The position numbers were made by a program, and so were the translations under genes. A model generated the notes under the pieces. That model had not been told where the DNA came from and did no database searches. It saw only the letters and a program-made list of their open reading frames with translations. Below are positions 10,601 to 25,535 of a DNA stretch of 64,000 nt, piece by piece (positions within the stretch are counted from its first letter, which is position 1; every line of letters begins with the position of its first letter). The stretch is from Mercurialis annua (lineage: Eukaryota; Streptophyta; Magnoliopsida; Malpighiales; Euphorbiaceae), in assembly GCF_937616625.2 (NCBI RefSeq), contig NC_065573.1, forward strand, positions 1,770,001 through 1,834,000. The letters are read 5' to 3'.

Positions 10601-13600
10601 TTTTGCCATTTAAGCCAAACGTTTCACCTTTTTAGCGATTTAAGCCGAATGTTTACAAACGTTACGGAAAAAACAAAACATTTAACCTTTTTAGCCATTT
10701 ATGCCGAATGTTTACAAACGTTACGAAACAAATCCAAACGTTTCCCCTTTTTAGCGATTTAACCCAAAAGTTTAAAACGTTACTAAACAAATCCAAACAT
10801 TTCACCTTTTTAGCGATTTACGCCAAACGTTTACGAATATTACGAAACAAATTCAAACGTTTCCCGTTTTTAGGGATTGAAGGAAAACGTTTACAAACGT
10901 TACGAAACAAATCCAAACGTTTGACCTTTTTAGCAATTTAAGCCAAACTTTTACAAACGTTACGAAACAAATCCAAACGTTTCACCTTTCTAGCGATTTA
11001 AGCCAAACATTTACAAAGGTTATGAACAAATCCAAATGTTTCACCTTTTTAGCGATTTAAGCCAAACATTTATAAACGCTACAAAACAAATCCAAACGTT
11101 TCACCTTTTTAGCAATTTTAGCCAAACATTTACAAACGTTACGAAACAAATCGAAACGCTTCACCTTTTTAGCGATTTAACCCAAAAGTTTACAAACGTT
11201 ACGAAACAATTCCAAACGTTTCGCCTTTTTAGCGATCTAAGCCAAACGTTTACAAACATTACGAAACAAATCCAAACGTTTTCCCTTTTTAGCGATTTAA
11301 GCCAAACGTTTACAAAGGTTACAAAACAAAACCAAACGTTTAAAACGTTACGAAACAAATTCAAACGTTTCCCTTTTTAGAGATTTAAGCCAAACCTTTA
11401 CAAACATTAAGGAACAAAACCAAGCGTTTCACCTTTTTACCTATTTAAGTCGAACATTTACAAACGTTACGAAACAAATCCAAGCGTTTTACCTTATTAG
11501 CACATTAAGCGAAATGTTTACAAACGTTCCAAAATAAATCCAAGCGTTTAACATTTTTCGTAATTTAAGCCAAATATTTACAAACGTAACGAAACAAATC
11601 CAAACATTTCCCCATTTTAGCGATTTAACCCAAAAGTTTAAAACGTTATGAAACAAATCCAAACATTTCACCTTTTTAGCGATTTATGCCAAACGTTGAG
11701 AAATGCTACGAAACAAATCCAAACATTTCGCATGTATAGTGATTTAAGCCAAACGTTTACAAAGGTTATGAAACAAATCCAAATGTTTCACCTTTTTAGC
11801 GATTTAAGCCAAACATTTATAAACGCTACGAAACAAATCCAAACGTTTCACCTTCTTATCAATTTAAGCCAAACATTTACAAACGTTACGAAACAAATTG
11901 AAACGTTTCACCTATTTAGTGATGTAACCGAAACTTTTAAAAACGTTACGAAACAAATCCAAACGTTTCACATTTATAGCGATTTAAGTCAAACGTTTAC
12001 AAAGGTTATGAAACAAATCCAAATGTTTCACCTTTTTAGCAATTTAAGCCAAACATTTACAAACTTTATGAAACAAATCCAAATGTTTCACCTTTTTGGT
12101 AATTTAAGCCAAACGTTTACAAACGGTACGAAACAAATCCAAGCGTTTCACCTTTTTAGTAATTTATGCCAAAAGTTTACAAACGTTACGAAACAAATCA
12201 AAGCGTTTCCCCTTTTTAGCGATATTATCCAAACGTTACGAAACAAAACCAAACGTTTAAAATATTACGAAACAAAACCAAACGTTTCACATTTTTAGCA
12301 ATTTAAGCCAAACCTTTACAAACGTTACAAAACAAAACCAAACGTTTGAAACGTTACGAAACAAATCCAAATGTTTCACATATTTAGCGATTTAAGCCAA
12401 ACCTTTAGAAACATTACGGAATAAAACCAAGCATTTCATCTTTTTAGCAATCTAAGCCAAACATTTACAAACGTTATGAAACAAATCGGAGCATTTCACC
12501 TTTTTAGAAATTTAAGCCAAACGTTTATAAACTTCTCGAAACAAATCCTAGCGTTTCACCGTTTTAGTAATTTAAGCCAAACGTTTATAAACGTTACGAA
12601 ACAAATCCAAGCGTTTCACCTTTTTAGCAATTAAAGCAAAATGTTTACAAACGTTTCGAAACAAATCCAAAGGTTTCACCTTTATAGCGATTTAAGCGGA
12701 ACGTTTACAAACGTTTCGAAACAAAACAAAAGGTTTCACCTTTTTAGCGATTTTAGCCAAACGTTACGAAACAAATTCAAATATTTCCCCATTTTAGCGA
12801 TTCCGACTAAACGTTTAAAACGTTAAGAAACAAATCCAAAGGTTTCCCCTTTTTAGCGATTTAAGCCAAATGTTTGAAAACGTTACGAAACAAATCCAAA
12901 CGTTTCACATTTTTAGCAATTTAAGTCAAACGTTTACAAACGTTACGAAACAAAACCAAGCGTTTCACCTCTTTAGCAATTTAAGCCAAACGTTTACATA
13001 CGTAACGAAACAAATCCAAAATTTCACCTTTTAAAATTTTTTAGCCAAATGTTTACAAACGTTAAGAAACAAATCCAAGCGTTTCTCCTTTTTAGAAAAT
13101 TTAAGCCAAACGTTTACAAACGTTACGAAACAAATCCAAATATTTCGCCTTTTTAGCAATTTAAGCAAAACGTTTACAAACAGTACGAAACAAATCCAAA
13201 CGTTTCCCCTTTTTAGCGATTTAAGCCAAACGTTTATAAACTCTACAAAACAAATCTAAATGTTTCAGATTTTTAGCAATTTAAGCCAAACATTTACAAA
13301 CATTACGAAACAAATCGAACTGTTTCACCGTTTTAGCGATTTAACCCAAACGTTAACAAACGTTACGAAAAAATTCCAAACGTTTCGCCTTTTTAGCGAT
13401 TTAAGCCAAACGTTTACAAACGTTACGAAAAAAATCCAAACGTTTTCCCTTTTTAACGATTTAAGACAAACGTTTACAAAGGTTACGAAACAAAACCAAA
13501 CGTTTAAAACGTTACGAAACAAATCCAAACGTTTCACTTTTTAGAGATTTAAGCCAAACCTTTACAAACGTTACGAAACAAAACCAAGCGTTTCACCTTT

Positions 13601-16600
13601 TTAGCAATTTAAGCCGAACGTTTACAAACGTTGCAAAACAAATCCAAGCGTTTAACCTTTTTAGCCCATTAAGCCAAATGTTTACAAACGTTCCAAAATA
13701 AATCCAAGCGTTTATCCTTTTTAGTAATTTAAGCCAAACATTTACAAAGGTTATAAAACAAATCCAAGCGTTTCACCTTTTTAGCAATTTAAGTCTAACG
13801 TTTACAATCGTTACGAAATAAATCCAAGGGTTTCACCTTTTTAGCGATTTAAGCCGAATGTTTACAAACGTTACAAAATAAAACCAAACATTTTACCTAT
13901 TTAGCCATTTAAGCCAAACGTTTCACCTTTTTAGCGATTTAAGCAGAACGTTTACAAACATTACAAAAGAAAACAAAACATTTCACCTTTTTAGCCATTT
14001 ATGCCAAACGTTTACAAATGTTACGAAACAAATCCAAACGTTTCACCATTTTAGAGATTTAACCCAAAAGTTTAAAACGTTACGAAACAAATCCAAACAT
14101 TTCACCTTTTTAGCGATTTATGCCAAACGTTGACAAATGTTACGAAACAAATCCAAACATTTCACCTTTTTAGTGATTGAAGCCAAATGTTTACAAACGT
14201 TATGAAACAAATCCAAACGTTTCACCTTTTTAGCGATTTAACCAAAACGTTTAAAAACGTTACGAAACAAATCCAAACGTTTTGCATTTATAGCGATTTA
14301 AGCCAAACGCTTACAAAGGTTATGAAACAATTCCAAATGTTTCCCCTTTTTAGCAATTTAAGCCAAACATTTACAAACTTTACGAAACAAATCGAAGCGT
14401 TTCACCTTTTTGGTAATTTAAGCCAAAGGTTTACAAACGATACGAAACAAATCCAAGAGTTTTACCTTTTTAGTAATTTAAGCCCAATGTTTACAAACGT
14501 TCCAAAATAAATCCAAGCGTTTAACCTTTTTAGTAATTTAAGCCAAACATTTACAAAGGTTACGAAACAAATCTAAGCGTTTCACCTTTTTAGCAATTTA
14601 AGTCTAACGTTTACAAACGTTACGAAATAAATCCAAACGTTTCACCTTTTTAGCGATTTAAGCCGAACGTTTACAAACGTTACGAAACAAAACCAAACAT
14701 TTTACCTATTTAGCCATTTAAGCCAAACATTTCACCTTTTTAGCGATTTAAGCCGAACGTTTACAAACGTTACGAAAGAAAACAAAACATTTCACCTTTT
14801 TAGCCATTTATGCCAAACGTTTACAGATGTTACGAAACAAATCCAAATGTTTCCCCATTTTAGCGATTTAACCCAAATGTTTAAAACGTTACGAAACAAA
14901 TCCAAACATTTTACCTTTTTAGTGATTTATGCCAAACATTGACAAATGTTACGAAACAAATCCAAATGTTTCACCTATTTAGTGATTGAAGACAAATGTT
15001 TATAAACGTTACGAAACAAATCCAAACACTTCACCTTTTTAGCGATTTAAGCCAAACGTTTAAAAACTTTACGAAACAAATCCAAACGTTTCAGATTTAT
15101 AGCAATGTAAGCCAAACGTTTACAAAGGTTATGAAACAAATCCAAATGTTTCACCTTTTTAGCAATTTAAGCCAAACATTTACAAACTTTACGAAACAAA
15201 TCCAAACGTTTCACCTTTTTGGTAATATAAGCCAAACGTTTACAAACATTACGAAACAAATCCAAACGTTTCACCTTTTTGGTAATTTAAGCCAAAAGTT
15301 TACAAACGTTACGAGACAAATCCAAGCGTTTCCCCTTTTTAGCGATATAAGCCAAACATTACGAAACAAAACCAAACGTTTAAAACATTACGAAACAAAA
15401 TCAAATGTTTCACATTTTTAGCGATTTAAGCCAAACCTTTACAAACGTTACGAATTAAAGCCAAACATTTACAAACATTACGAAACAAATCAAAACGTTT
15501 CACCTTTTTAGCAATTTAAGCGGAACGTTTAAAAACGTTTCGAAACAAAACCAAAGGTTTCACCTTTTTAGCGATTTTAGCCAAACGTTACGAAACAAAT
15601 TCAAACGTTTCCCCATTTTAGCGATTCCTGCCAAACATTTATAACGTTATGAAACAAATCCCAACGTTTCCTCTTTTTAGCGATATAAGCCAAACATTTA
15701 CAAATGTTACGAAACAAATCCAAATGTTTCACCAATTTAGCGATTGAAGCCAAATGTTTGAAAACGTTACGAAACAAATCTAAACGTTTCACATCTTTAG
15801 CAATTTAAGCCAAACGTTTACAAACTTTACGAAACAAAACCAAGTGTTTCACCTTTTTAGCAATTTAAGGCAAACGTTTACATACATAACGAAAAGAATC
15901 CAAGTGTTTCACCTTTTAAAAAATTTAAGCCAAACGTTTACAAACGTTAAGAAACAAATCCAAGCGTTTCTTCTTTTTAGAAATTTAAGCCAAACGTTTA
16001 CAAACGTTAAGAAACAAATCCAAACGTTTCGCCTTTTTAGCGATTCAAGCCAAACGTTTACAAACAGTACGAAACAAATCCAAATGTTTCCCCTTTTAGC
16101 GATTTAAGCCAAACATTTATAAACGCTACGAAACAAATCCAAACGTTTCACCTTTTTAGCAATTTAAACCAAACATTTACAAACGTTACGAAACAAATCG
16201 AAACGTTTCACCTTTTTAGCGATATAACCCAAACATTTACAAACATTACAAAACAATTCCAAACGTTTTGCCTTTTTAGCGATTTAAGCCAAACGTTTAC
16301 AAACATTACGAAACAAATCCAAACGTTATCCCTTTTTAGCAATTTAAGCCAAACGTTTCCAAATGTTAAGAAACAAAACCAAACGTTTAAAATGTTTCGA
16401 AACAAATCCAAACGTTTCACTTTTTAGAGATTTAAGCCAAACCTATACAAATGTTACGAAACAAAACCAAGCGTTTCACCTTTTTAGCAATTTAAGCCGA
16501 ATGTTTACAATCGTTATAAAACAAATCCAAGCGTTTTACCTTTTTAGCATATTAAGCCAAATGTTTACAAACATTCCGAAATAAATCCAAGCATTTAACG

Positions 16601-18236
16601 CTTTTTTTAATTTAAGCCAAACATTTACAAAGGGTACGAAACAAATCCAAGCGTTTCACCTTTTTAGCAATTTAAGTCTAACGTTTACAAACGTTACGAA
16701 ATAAATCCAAACGTTTCACCTTTTTAGCGATTTAAGCCGAACGTTTACAAACGTTACAAAACAAAACCAAACATTTTACCTATTTAGCCATTTGAGCCAA
16801 ACGTTTCACCTTTTTAGCAATTTATGCCGAACGTTTACAAACGTTACGAAAGAAAACAAAACATTTCACCTTTTTAGACATTTATGCCAAACGTTTACAA
16901 ACGTTACGAAACAAATAAGAACGTTTCCCCATTTTACCGATTTAACCCAAAAGTGTAAAGCGTTACGGAAAAAATCCAAACATTTCACCTTTTTAGCGAT
17001 TTATGCGAAACGTTGACAAATGTTACGAAACAAATTCCAACGTTTCACCTTTTTAGTGATTGAAGCCAAATGTTTACAAACGTTACGAAACAAATCCACA
17101 CTTTTCACCTTTTTAGCAATTTAAGCCAAACGTTTAAAAACGTTACGAAACAAATCCAAACGTTTCACATTTATACCAATTTAAGCCAAACGTTTACAAA
17201 GGTTATGAAACAAATCCAAATGTTTCACCTTTTTAGCAATTTAAGCCAAACATTTACAAACGTTACGAAACAAGTCCAAGCGTTTCACCTTTTTGGTAAT
17301 TTAAGTCAAACGTTTATAAACGATACGAAACAAATCCAAGAGTTTCACCTTTTTAGTAATTTAAGCCAAATGTTTACAAACGTTCCAAAATAAATCCAAG
17401 CGTTTAACCTTTTTAGGAATTTAAGCCAAACATTTACAAAGGTTACGAAACAAATCCAAGCGTTTCACATTTTTAGCAATTTAAGTCTAACGTTTACAAA
17501 CGTTACGAAACAAATCGAAGCGTTTCAGGTTTTTTGCGATTTAAGCTAAACGTTTATAAACGTTGCGAAACAAATCCAAGGGTTTCACCTTTTTAGTAAT
17601 TTAAGCAAAACTTTTCCAAACGTTACGAAACAAATCTAAACGTTTTACCTTTTCAGAAATTAAAGTCGAACGTTTACAAACGTTACGAACTAAAACCAAA
17701 TATTTCACCTTTTTAGCAATTTAAGCCGCACGTTTACAAACATTACGAACCAAAACCAAACATTTCACCTTTTTAGCAATTTATGCCAAACGTATAAAAA
17801 ATTAAGAAACAAATCCAAATGTTTTCCCATTTTAGCGATGTATGCCAAACATTTAAAACGTTACGAAATAAATTCAAACGTTTCACCTTTTTAGCGATTT
17901 AAGCCGAACGTTTACAAACGTTACGAAACAAAACAAAACAATGTACTTATTTAGCCATTTAAGCCAAATGTTTCACCTTTTTAGCGATATAAGCCGAACG
18001 TTTACAAACGTTACGAAAGAAAACAAAACATTTCACCTTTTTAGCCATTTATGCCAAACGTTTATAAACGTTACGAAACAAATCCAAACGTTTCCCCACT
18101 TTAGCGATTTAACCCAAAAGTTTAAAACGTTACGAAACAAATCCAAACATTTCACCTTTTTAGCGATTTATACCAAACATTGACAAATGTTACGAAACAA
18201 ATTCCAACGTTTCACCTTTTTAGTGATTGAAGCCAA

Positions 18237-21200
18237 ATGTTTACAAACGTTACGAAACAAATCCAAACGTTTCATCTTTTTAGCGATTTAAGCCAAACGT
18301 TTAAGAACGTTACGAAACAAATCCAAACGTTTCACATTTATAGAAATTTAAGCCAGACGTTTACAATGGTTATGAAACAAATCCAAATGTTACACCTTTT
18401 TAGTAATTTAAGCCAAACATTTACAAATGTTACGAAATAAATCCAAGCGTTTAACCTTTTTGGTAATATAAGCCAAACGTTTACAAACATTACGAAACAA
18501 ATCCAAACGTTTCACCTTTTTAGCGATTTAACCGGAACGTTTACAAACGTTTCGAAAAAAAACCAAAGGTTTCACCTTTTTAGCGATTTTAGCCGAACGT
18601 TACGAAACAAATTCAAACGTTTCCCCATTTTAGCGATTCCAGCCAAACGTTTACAAACGTTACGAAACAAATCCAAACGTTTCCCGTTTTTAGCGATTTA
18701 AGCCAAACCTTTACAAACGTTACGAAACAAAACCAAACATTTCACCTTTTTAGCGATTTATGCCAAACGTTGACAAATGTTACGAAACAAATCCAAACAT
18801 TTCACCTTTTTAGTGATTGAAGCCAAATGTTTACAAACGTTTCGAAACAAATCCAAACGTTTCACCTTTTTAGCGATTTAAGCCAAGCGTTTAAAAACGT
18901 TACGAAACAAATCCAAACGTTTTGTATTTATAGCGATTTAAGCCAAACGCTTACAATGGTTATGAAACAAATCCAAATGTTTCCCCTTTTTAGCAATTTA
19001 AGCCAAACATTTACAAACTTTACGAAACAAATCGAAGCGTTTCACCTTTTTGGTAATTTAAGCCAAACATTTACAAACGATACGAAACAAATCCAAGCGT
19101 TTCACCTTTTTAGTAATTTAAGCCAAATGTTTACAAACGTTCCAAAATAAATCCAAGCGTTTAACCTTTTTAGTAATTTAAGCCAAACATTTACAAAGGT
19201 TACGAAACAAATCTAAGCGTTTCACCTTTTTAGCAATTTAAGTCTAACGTTTACAAACGTTACGAAATAAATCCAAACGTTTCACCTTTTTAGCGATTTA
19301 AGTCGAACGTTTACAAACATTACGAAACAAAACCAAACATTTTACTATTTAGCCATTTAAGCCAAACGTTTTACCTTTTTAGCGATTTAAGCCGAACGTT
19401 TACAAACGTTACGAAAGAAAACAAAACATTTCACCTTTTTAGCCATTTATGCCAAACGTTTACAAATGTTACGAAACAAATCCAAACTTTTCCCCATTTT
19501 AGCGATTTAACCCAAATGTTTAAAACGTTACGAAATAAATCCAAACATTTTACCTTTTTAGCGATTTATGCGAAACATTGACAAATGTTACGAAACAAAT
19601 CCAAATGTTTCACCTATTTAGTGATTGAAGCCAAATATTTATAAACGTTACGAAACAAATCCAAACGCTTCACCTTTTTAGCGATTTAAGTCAAACGTTT
19701 AAAAACTTTACGAAACAAATCCAAACGTTTCAGATTTATAGCAATTTAAGCCAAACGTTTACAAAGGTTATGAAACAAATCCAAATGTTTCACCTTTTTA
19801 GCAATTTAAGCCAAACATTTACAAACTTTACGAAAAAAATCCAAGCGTTTCACCTTTTTGGTAATATAAGCCAAACATTTACAAACATTACGAAACTAAT
19901 CCAAACGTTTCACCTTTTTAGTAATTCAAGCCAAAAGTTTACAAACGTTACGAGACAAATCCAAGCGTTTCCCCTTTTTAGCGATATAAGCCAAACATTA
20001 CGAAACAAAACCAAACGTTTAAAACATTACGAAACAAATTCAAATAATTCATATTTTTAGCGATTTAAGCCAAACCTTTACAAACGTTACGAATTAAAAC
20101 CAAATGTTTGAAACGTTACGAAACAAATCCAAATGTTTCACATTTTTAGCGATTTAAACCAAACCTTTACAAACGTTACGAAACAAAATTAATCGTTTCA
20201 CCTCTTTAGCAATTTAAGCCAAACGTTTACAAACATTACAAAACAAATCCAAACGTTTCACATATTTAGCGATTTAAGCCAACCCTTTAGAAACATAACG
20301 GAACAAAACCAAGCATTTCATCTTTTTTACAATCTAAGCCAAACGTTTACAAACTTTATGAAATAAATCGAAGCATTTCACCTTTTTAGAAATTTAAGCC
20401 AAACGTTCACAAACGTTCCGAAACAAATCCAAGAATTTCACCTTTTTATTAATTTAAGCCAAATGTTTATAAACGTTACGAAACAAATCCAAGCGTTTCA
20501 TCTTTTTAGCAATTAAAGCCAAACATTTACAAACGTTACGAAACAAATCAAAACGTTTCACCTTTTTAGCAATTTAAGCGGAACGTTTAAAAACGTTTCG
20601 AAACAAAACCAAAGGTTTCACCTTTTTAGCGATTTTAGCCAAACGTTACGAAACAAATTCAAACGTTTCCCCATTTTAGCGATTCCTGCCAAACATTTAT
20701 AACGTTATGAAACAAATCCCAACGTTTCCTCTTTTTAGCGATATAAGCCAAACATTTACAAATGTTACGAAAAAAATCCAAATGTTTCACCAATTTAGCG
20801 ATTGAAGCCAAATGTTTGAAAACATTACGAAACAAATCTAAACGTTTCACATCTTTAGCAATTTAAGCCAAACGTTTACAAACTTTACGAAACAAAACCA
20901 AGTGTTTCACCTTTTTAGCAATTTAAGGCAAACGTTTACATACATAACGAAAAGAATCCAAGTGTTTCACCTTTTAAAAAATTTAAGCCAAACGTTTACA
21001 AACGTTAAGAAACAAATCCAAGCGTTTCTTCTTTTTAGAAATTTAAGCCAAACGTTTACAAACGTTAAGAAACAAATCCAAACGTTTCGCCTTTTTAGCG
21101 ATTCAAGCCAAACGTTTACAAACAGTACGAAACAAATCCAAACGTTTCCCCTTTTTAGCGATTTAAGCCAAAAGTTTATAAACGCTACGAAACAAATCCA

Positions 21201-24200
21201 AACGTTTCACCTTTTTAGCAATTTAAACCAAACATTTACAAACGTTACGAAACAAATCGAAACGTTTCACCTTTTTAGCGATATAACCCAAACATTTACA
21301 AACATTACAAAACAATTCCAAACGTTTCGCCTTTTTAGCGATTTAAGCCAAACGCTTACAAACATTACGAAACAAATCCAAACGTTATCCCTTTTTAGCA
21401 ATTTAAGCCAAACGTTTCCAAATGTTAAGAAACAAAACCAAACGTTTAAAATGTTTCGAAACAAATCCAAACGTTTCACTTTTTAGAGATTTATGCCAAA
21501 CCTTTACAAATGTTACGAAACAAAACCAAGCGTTTCACCTTTTTAGCAATTTAAGCCGAATATTTACAATCGTTATAAAACAAATCCAAGCGTTTTACCT
21601 TTTTAGCATATTAAGCCAATTGTTTACAAACATTCCGAAATAAATCCAAGCATTTAACGCTTTTTTTAATTTAAGCCAAACATTTACAAAGGGTACGAAA
21701 CAAATCCAAGCGTTTCACCTTTTTAGCAATTTAAGTCTAACGTTTACAAACGTTACGAAATAAATCCAAACGTTTCACCTTTTTAGCGATGTAAGCCGAA
21801 CGTTTACAAACGTTACGAAACAAAACCAAACAATTTATCTATTTAGCCATTTAAGCCAAACGTTTCACCTTTTTAGCGATTAAAGCCGAACGTTTACAAA
21901 CGTTACGAAAGAAAACAAAACATTTCACCTTTTTAGCCATTTATGCCAAACGTTTATAAACGTTACGAAACAAATCCAAACGTTTCCCCACTTTAGCGAT
22001 TTAACCCAAAAGTTTAAAACGTTACGAAACAAATCCAAACATTTCACCTTTATAGCGATTTATGCCAAACATTGACAAATGTTACGAAACAAATCCAAAC
22101 GTTTCACCTTTTTAGTGATTGAAGCCAAATGTTTACAAACGTTATGAAACAAATCCAAACGTTTCACCTTTTTAGCGATTTAAGCCAAACGTTTAAAAAC
22201 GTTACGAAACAAATCCAAACGTTTCGCATTTATAGAAATATAAGCCAAACGTTTACAATGGTTATCAAACAAATCCAAATGTTACACATTTTTAGAAATT
22301 TAAGCCAAACATTTACAAACGTTACGAAACAAATCCAAGGGTTTAACCATTTTGGTAATATAAGCGAAACGTTTACAAACATTACGAAACAAAACCAAAC
22401 GTTTCACCTTTTTAGCGATTTAACCAGAACGTTTACAAAGGTTTCGAAACAAAACCAAAGGTTTCACCTTTTTAGCGATTTTAGACGAACGTTACGAAAC
22501 AAATTCAAACGTTTCACCATTTTAGGGATTCCAACCAAACGTTTACAAACGTTACGAAAAAATCCAAACGTTTACCCGTTTTTAGCGATTTAAGCCAAAA
22601 GTTTAAAACGTTACGGAAAAAATCCAAACATTTTACCTTTTTAGCGATTTATGCCAAACGTTGACAAATGTTACGAAACAAATTCCAACGTTTCACCTTT
22701 TTAGTGATTGAAGCCAAATGTTTACAAACGTTACGAAACAAATCCACACTTTTCACCTTTTTAGCGATTTAAGCCAAACGTTTAAAAACGTTACGAAACA
22801 AATCCAAACGTTTCACATTTATACCGATTTAAGCCAAACGTTTACAAAGGTTATGAAACAAATCCAAATGTTTTCTGTTTTTAGCAATTTAAGCCAAACA
22901 TTTACAAACGTTACGAAACAAGTCCAAGCGTTTCACCTTTTTGGTAATTTAAGCCAAACGTTTACAAACGATACGAAACAAATCCAAGCGTTTCACCTTT
23001 TTAGTAATTTAAGCCAAATGTTTACAAAGGTTCCAAAATAAATCCAGGCGTTTAACCTTTTTAGGAATTTAAGCCAAACATTTGCAAAGGTTACGAAACA
23101 AATCCAAGCGTTCCACCTTTTTAGCAATTTATGTCTAACGTTTACAAACGTTACGAAATAAATCCAAACCTGTCACCTTTTTAGCGATTTAAGCCGAACG
23201 TTTACAAGCGTTACGAAACAAAACCAAACAATTTACCAATTTAGCCATTTAAGCCAAACGTTTCACCTTTTTAGCGATTTAAGTCGAACGTTTACAAACG
23301 TTACGAAAGAAAACAAAACATTTCACCTTTTTAGACATTTATGCCAAACGTTTACAAATGTTACGAAACAAATCCAAACTTTTCCCCATTTTAGCAATTT
23401 AATCCAAATGTTTAAAACGTTACGAAACAAATCCAAATATTTTACCTTTTTAGAGATTTATGCCAAACATTTACAAATGTTACGAAACAAATCCAAATGT
23501 TTCACCTATTTAGTGATTGAAGCCAAATGTTTATAAACGTTACGAAACAAATCCAAACGCTTCACCTTTTTAGCGATTTAAGCCAAACGTTTACAAACTT
23601 TACGAAACAAATCCAAACGTTTTAGATTTATAGCAATTTAAGCCAAACGTTTACAAAGGTTATGAAACAAATCCAAATGTTTCACCTTTTTAGCAATGTA
23701 AGCCAAACATTTACAAAATTTACGAAACAAATACAAGCGTTTCACCTTTTTGGTAATATAAGCCAAACGTTTACAAACATTACGAAACTAATCCCAACGT
23801 TTCACCTTTTTAGTAATTTAAGCCAAAAGTTTACAAACGTTACGAGACAAATTCAAGCGTTTCCCCTTTTTAGCGATATAAGCCAAACATTACGAAACAA
23901 AACCAAACGTTTAAAACATTACGAAACAAATTCAAATGTTTCACATTTTTAGCGATTTAAGCCAAACCTTTACAAACGTTACGAATTAAAACCAAACGTT
24001 TGAAACGTTACGAAACAAATCCAAACGTTTCACATTTTTAGCGATTTAAACCAAACCTTTACAAACGTTACGAAACAAAATTAATCGTTTCACCTCTTTA
24101 GCAATTTAAGCCAAACGTTTACAAACATTACAAAACAAATCCAAACGTTTCACATATTTAGCGATTTAAGCCAACCCTTTAGAAACATTACGGAACAAAA

Positions 24201-25535
24201 ACAAGCATTTCATCTTTTTAACAATCTAAGCCAAACGTTTACAAACTTTATGAAATAAATCGAAGAATTTCACCTTTTTAGAAATTTAAGCCAAACGTTC
24301 ACAAACGTTCCGAAACAAATCCAAGAATTTCACCTTTTTATTAATTTAAGCCAAATGTTTATAAATGTTACGAAACAAATCCAAGCGTTTCACCTTTTTA
24401 GCAATTAAAGCCAAACATTTACAAACGTTACGAAACAAATCCAAACGTTTCACCTTTTTAGCGATTTAAGCAGAACGTTTAAAAATGTTTCGAAACAAAA
24501 CCAAAGGTTTCACCTTTTTAGCGATTTTAGCCAAACGTTACGAAACAAATTCAAACGTTTCCCCATTTTAGCGATTCCTTCCAAACGTTTATAAAGTTAT
24601 GAAACAAATCCAAACGTTTCCTCTTTTTAGCGATATAAGTCAAACATTTACAAATGTTACGAATAAAATCCAAATGTTTCACCAATTTAGCGATTGAAGC
24701 CAAATGTTTGAAAACGTTACGAAACAAATCCAAACGTTTCACATCTTTAGCAATTTAAGCCAAACGTTTACAAACTTTACGAAATAAAACCAAGTGTTTC
24801 ACCTTTTTAGCAATTTAAGCCAAACGTTTACATACGTAACGAAACAAATCCAAGTGTTTCACCTTTTAAAAAATTTAAGCCAAACGTTTACAAATGTTAA
24901 GAAACAAATCAAAGCGTTTCTTCTTTTTAGCAATTTAAGCCAAACGTTTACAAACGTTACGAAACAAATCCAAACGTTTCGCCTTTTTAGCGATTCAAGC
25001 CAAACGTTTACAAACAGTACGAAAAAAATCCAAACGTTTCCCCTTTTTAGCGATTTAAGCCAAACGTTTATAAACGCTACGAAACAAAATCCAAACGTTT
25101 CACCTTTTTAGCAAATTAAACCAAACATTTACAAACGTTACGAAACAAATCGAAACGTTTCACCTTTTTAGCGATATAACCCAAACGTTTACAAACATTA
25201 CAAAGAAATTCCAAACGTTTCGCCTTTTTAGCGATTTAAGCCAAACGTTTACAAACGTTACGAAACAAATCCAAACGTTATCCCTTTTTAGCAATTTAAG
25301 CCAAACGTTTCCAAAGGTTAAGAAACAAAACCAAACGTTTAAAATGTTTCGAAACAAATCCAAACGTTTCACTTTTTAGAGATTTAAGCCAAACCTTTAC
25401 AAATGTTACGAAACAAAACCAAGCGTTTCACCTTTTTTAGCAATTTAAGCCGAACGTTTACAAACGTTACGAAACAAATCCAAGCGTTTTCCTTTTTAGC
25501 ATATTAAGCCAAATGTTTACAAACATTCCGAAATA
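18237..25535 (+). repeat. segment duplication in the satellite with a 3,892-bp offset
   Basis: Monomer order and private variants in about 18237-21643 recur at about 22129-25535, offset 3,892-3,893 bp. Matching anchors: 18237/22129, 19770/23662, 20659/24551, 20902/24794, 21267/25160. A more distant third copy covers about 14187-16584. It is offset about 4,640 bp at 14187/18827 and 15131/19770, but 5,058 bp at 15601/20659. The 418-bp change is close to seven monomers (seen at about 20100-20520 but missing near 15460). Related blocks at 17070, 22718, 26022 and 26833 extend the pattern. Confidence 0.8.

Noticed and set aside
11648..12298. 216-codon open frame of 20-residue repeats in the satellite, and many similar ones on both strands
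   Set aside because: A 60-bp tandem period keeps any stop-free frame open. Frames break at every odd indel, start at arbitrary ATGs and appear on both strands. There is no promoter or family similarity, so they are not annotated as genes.
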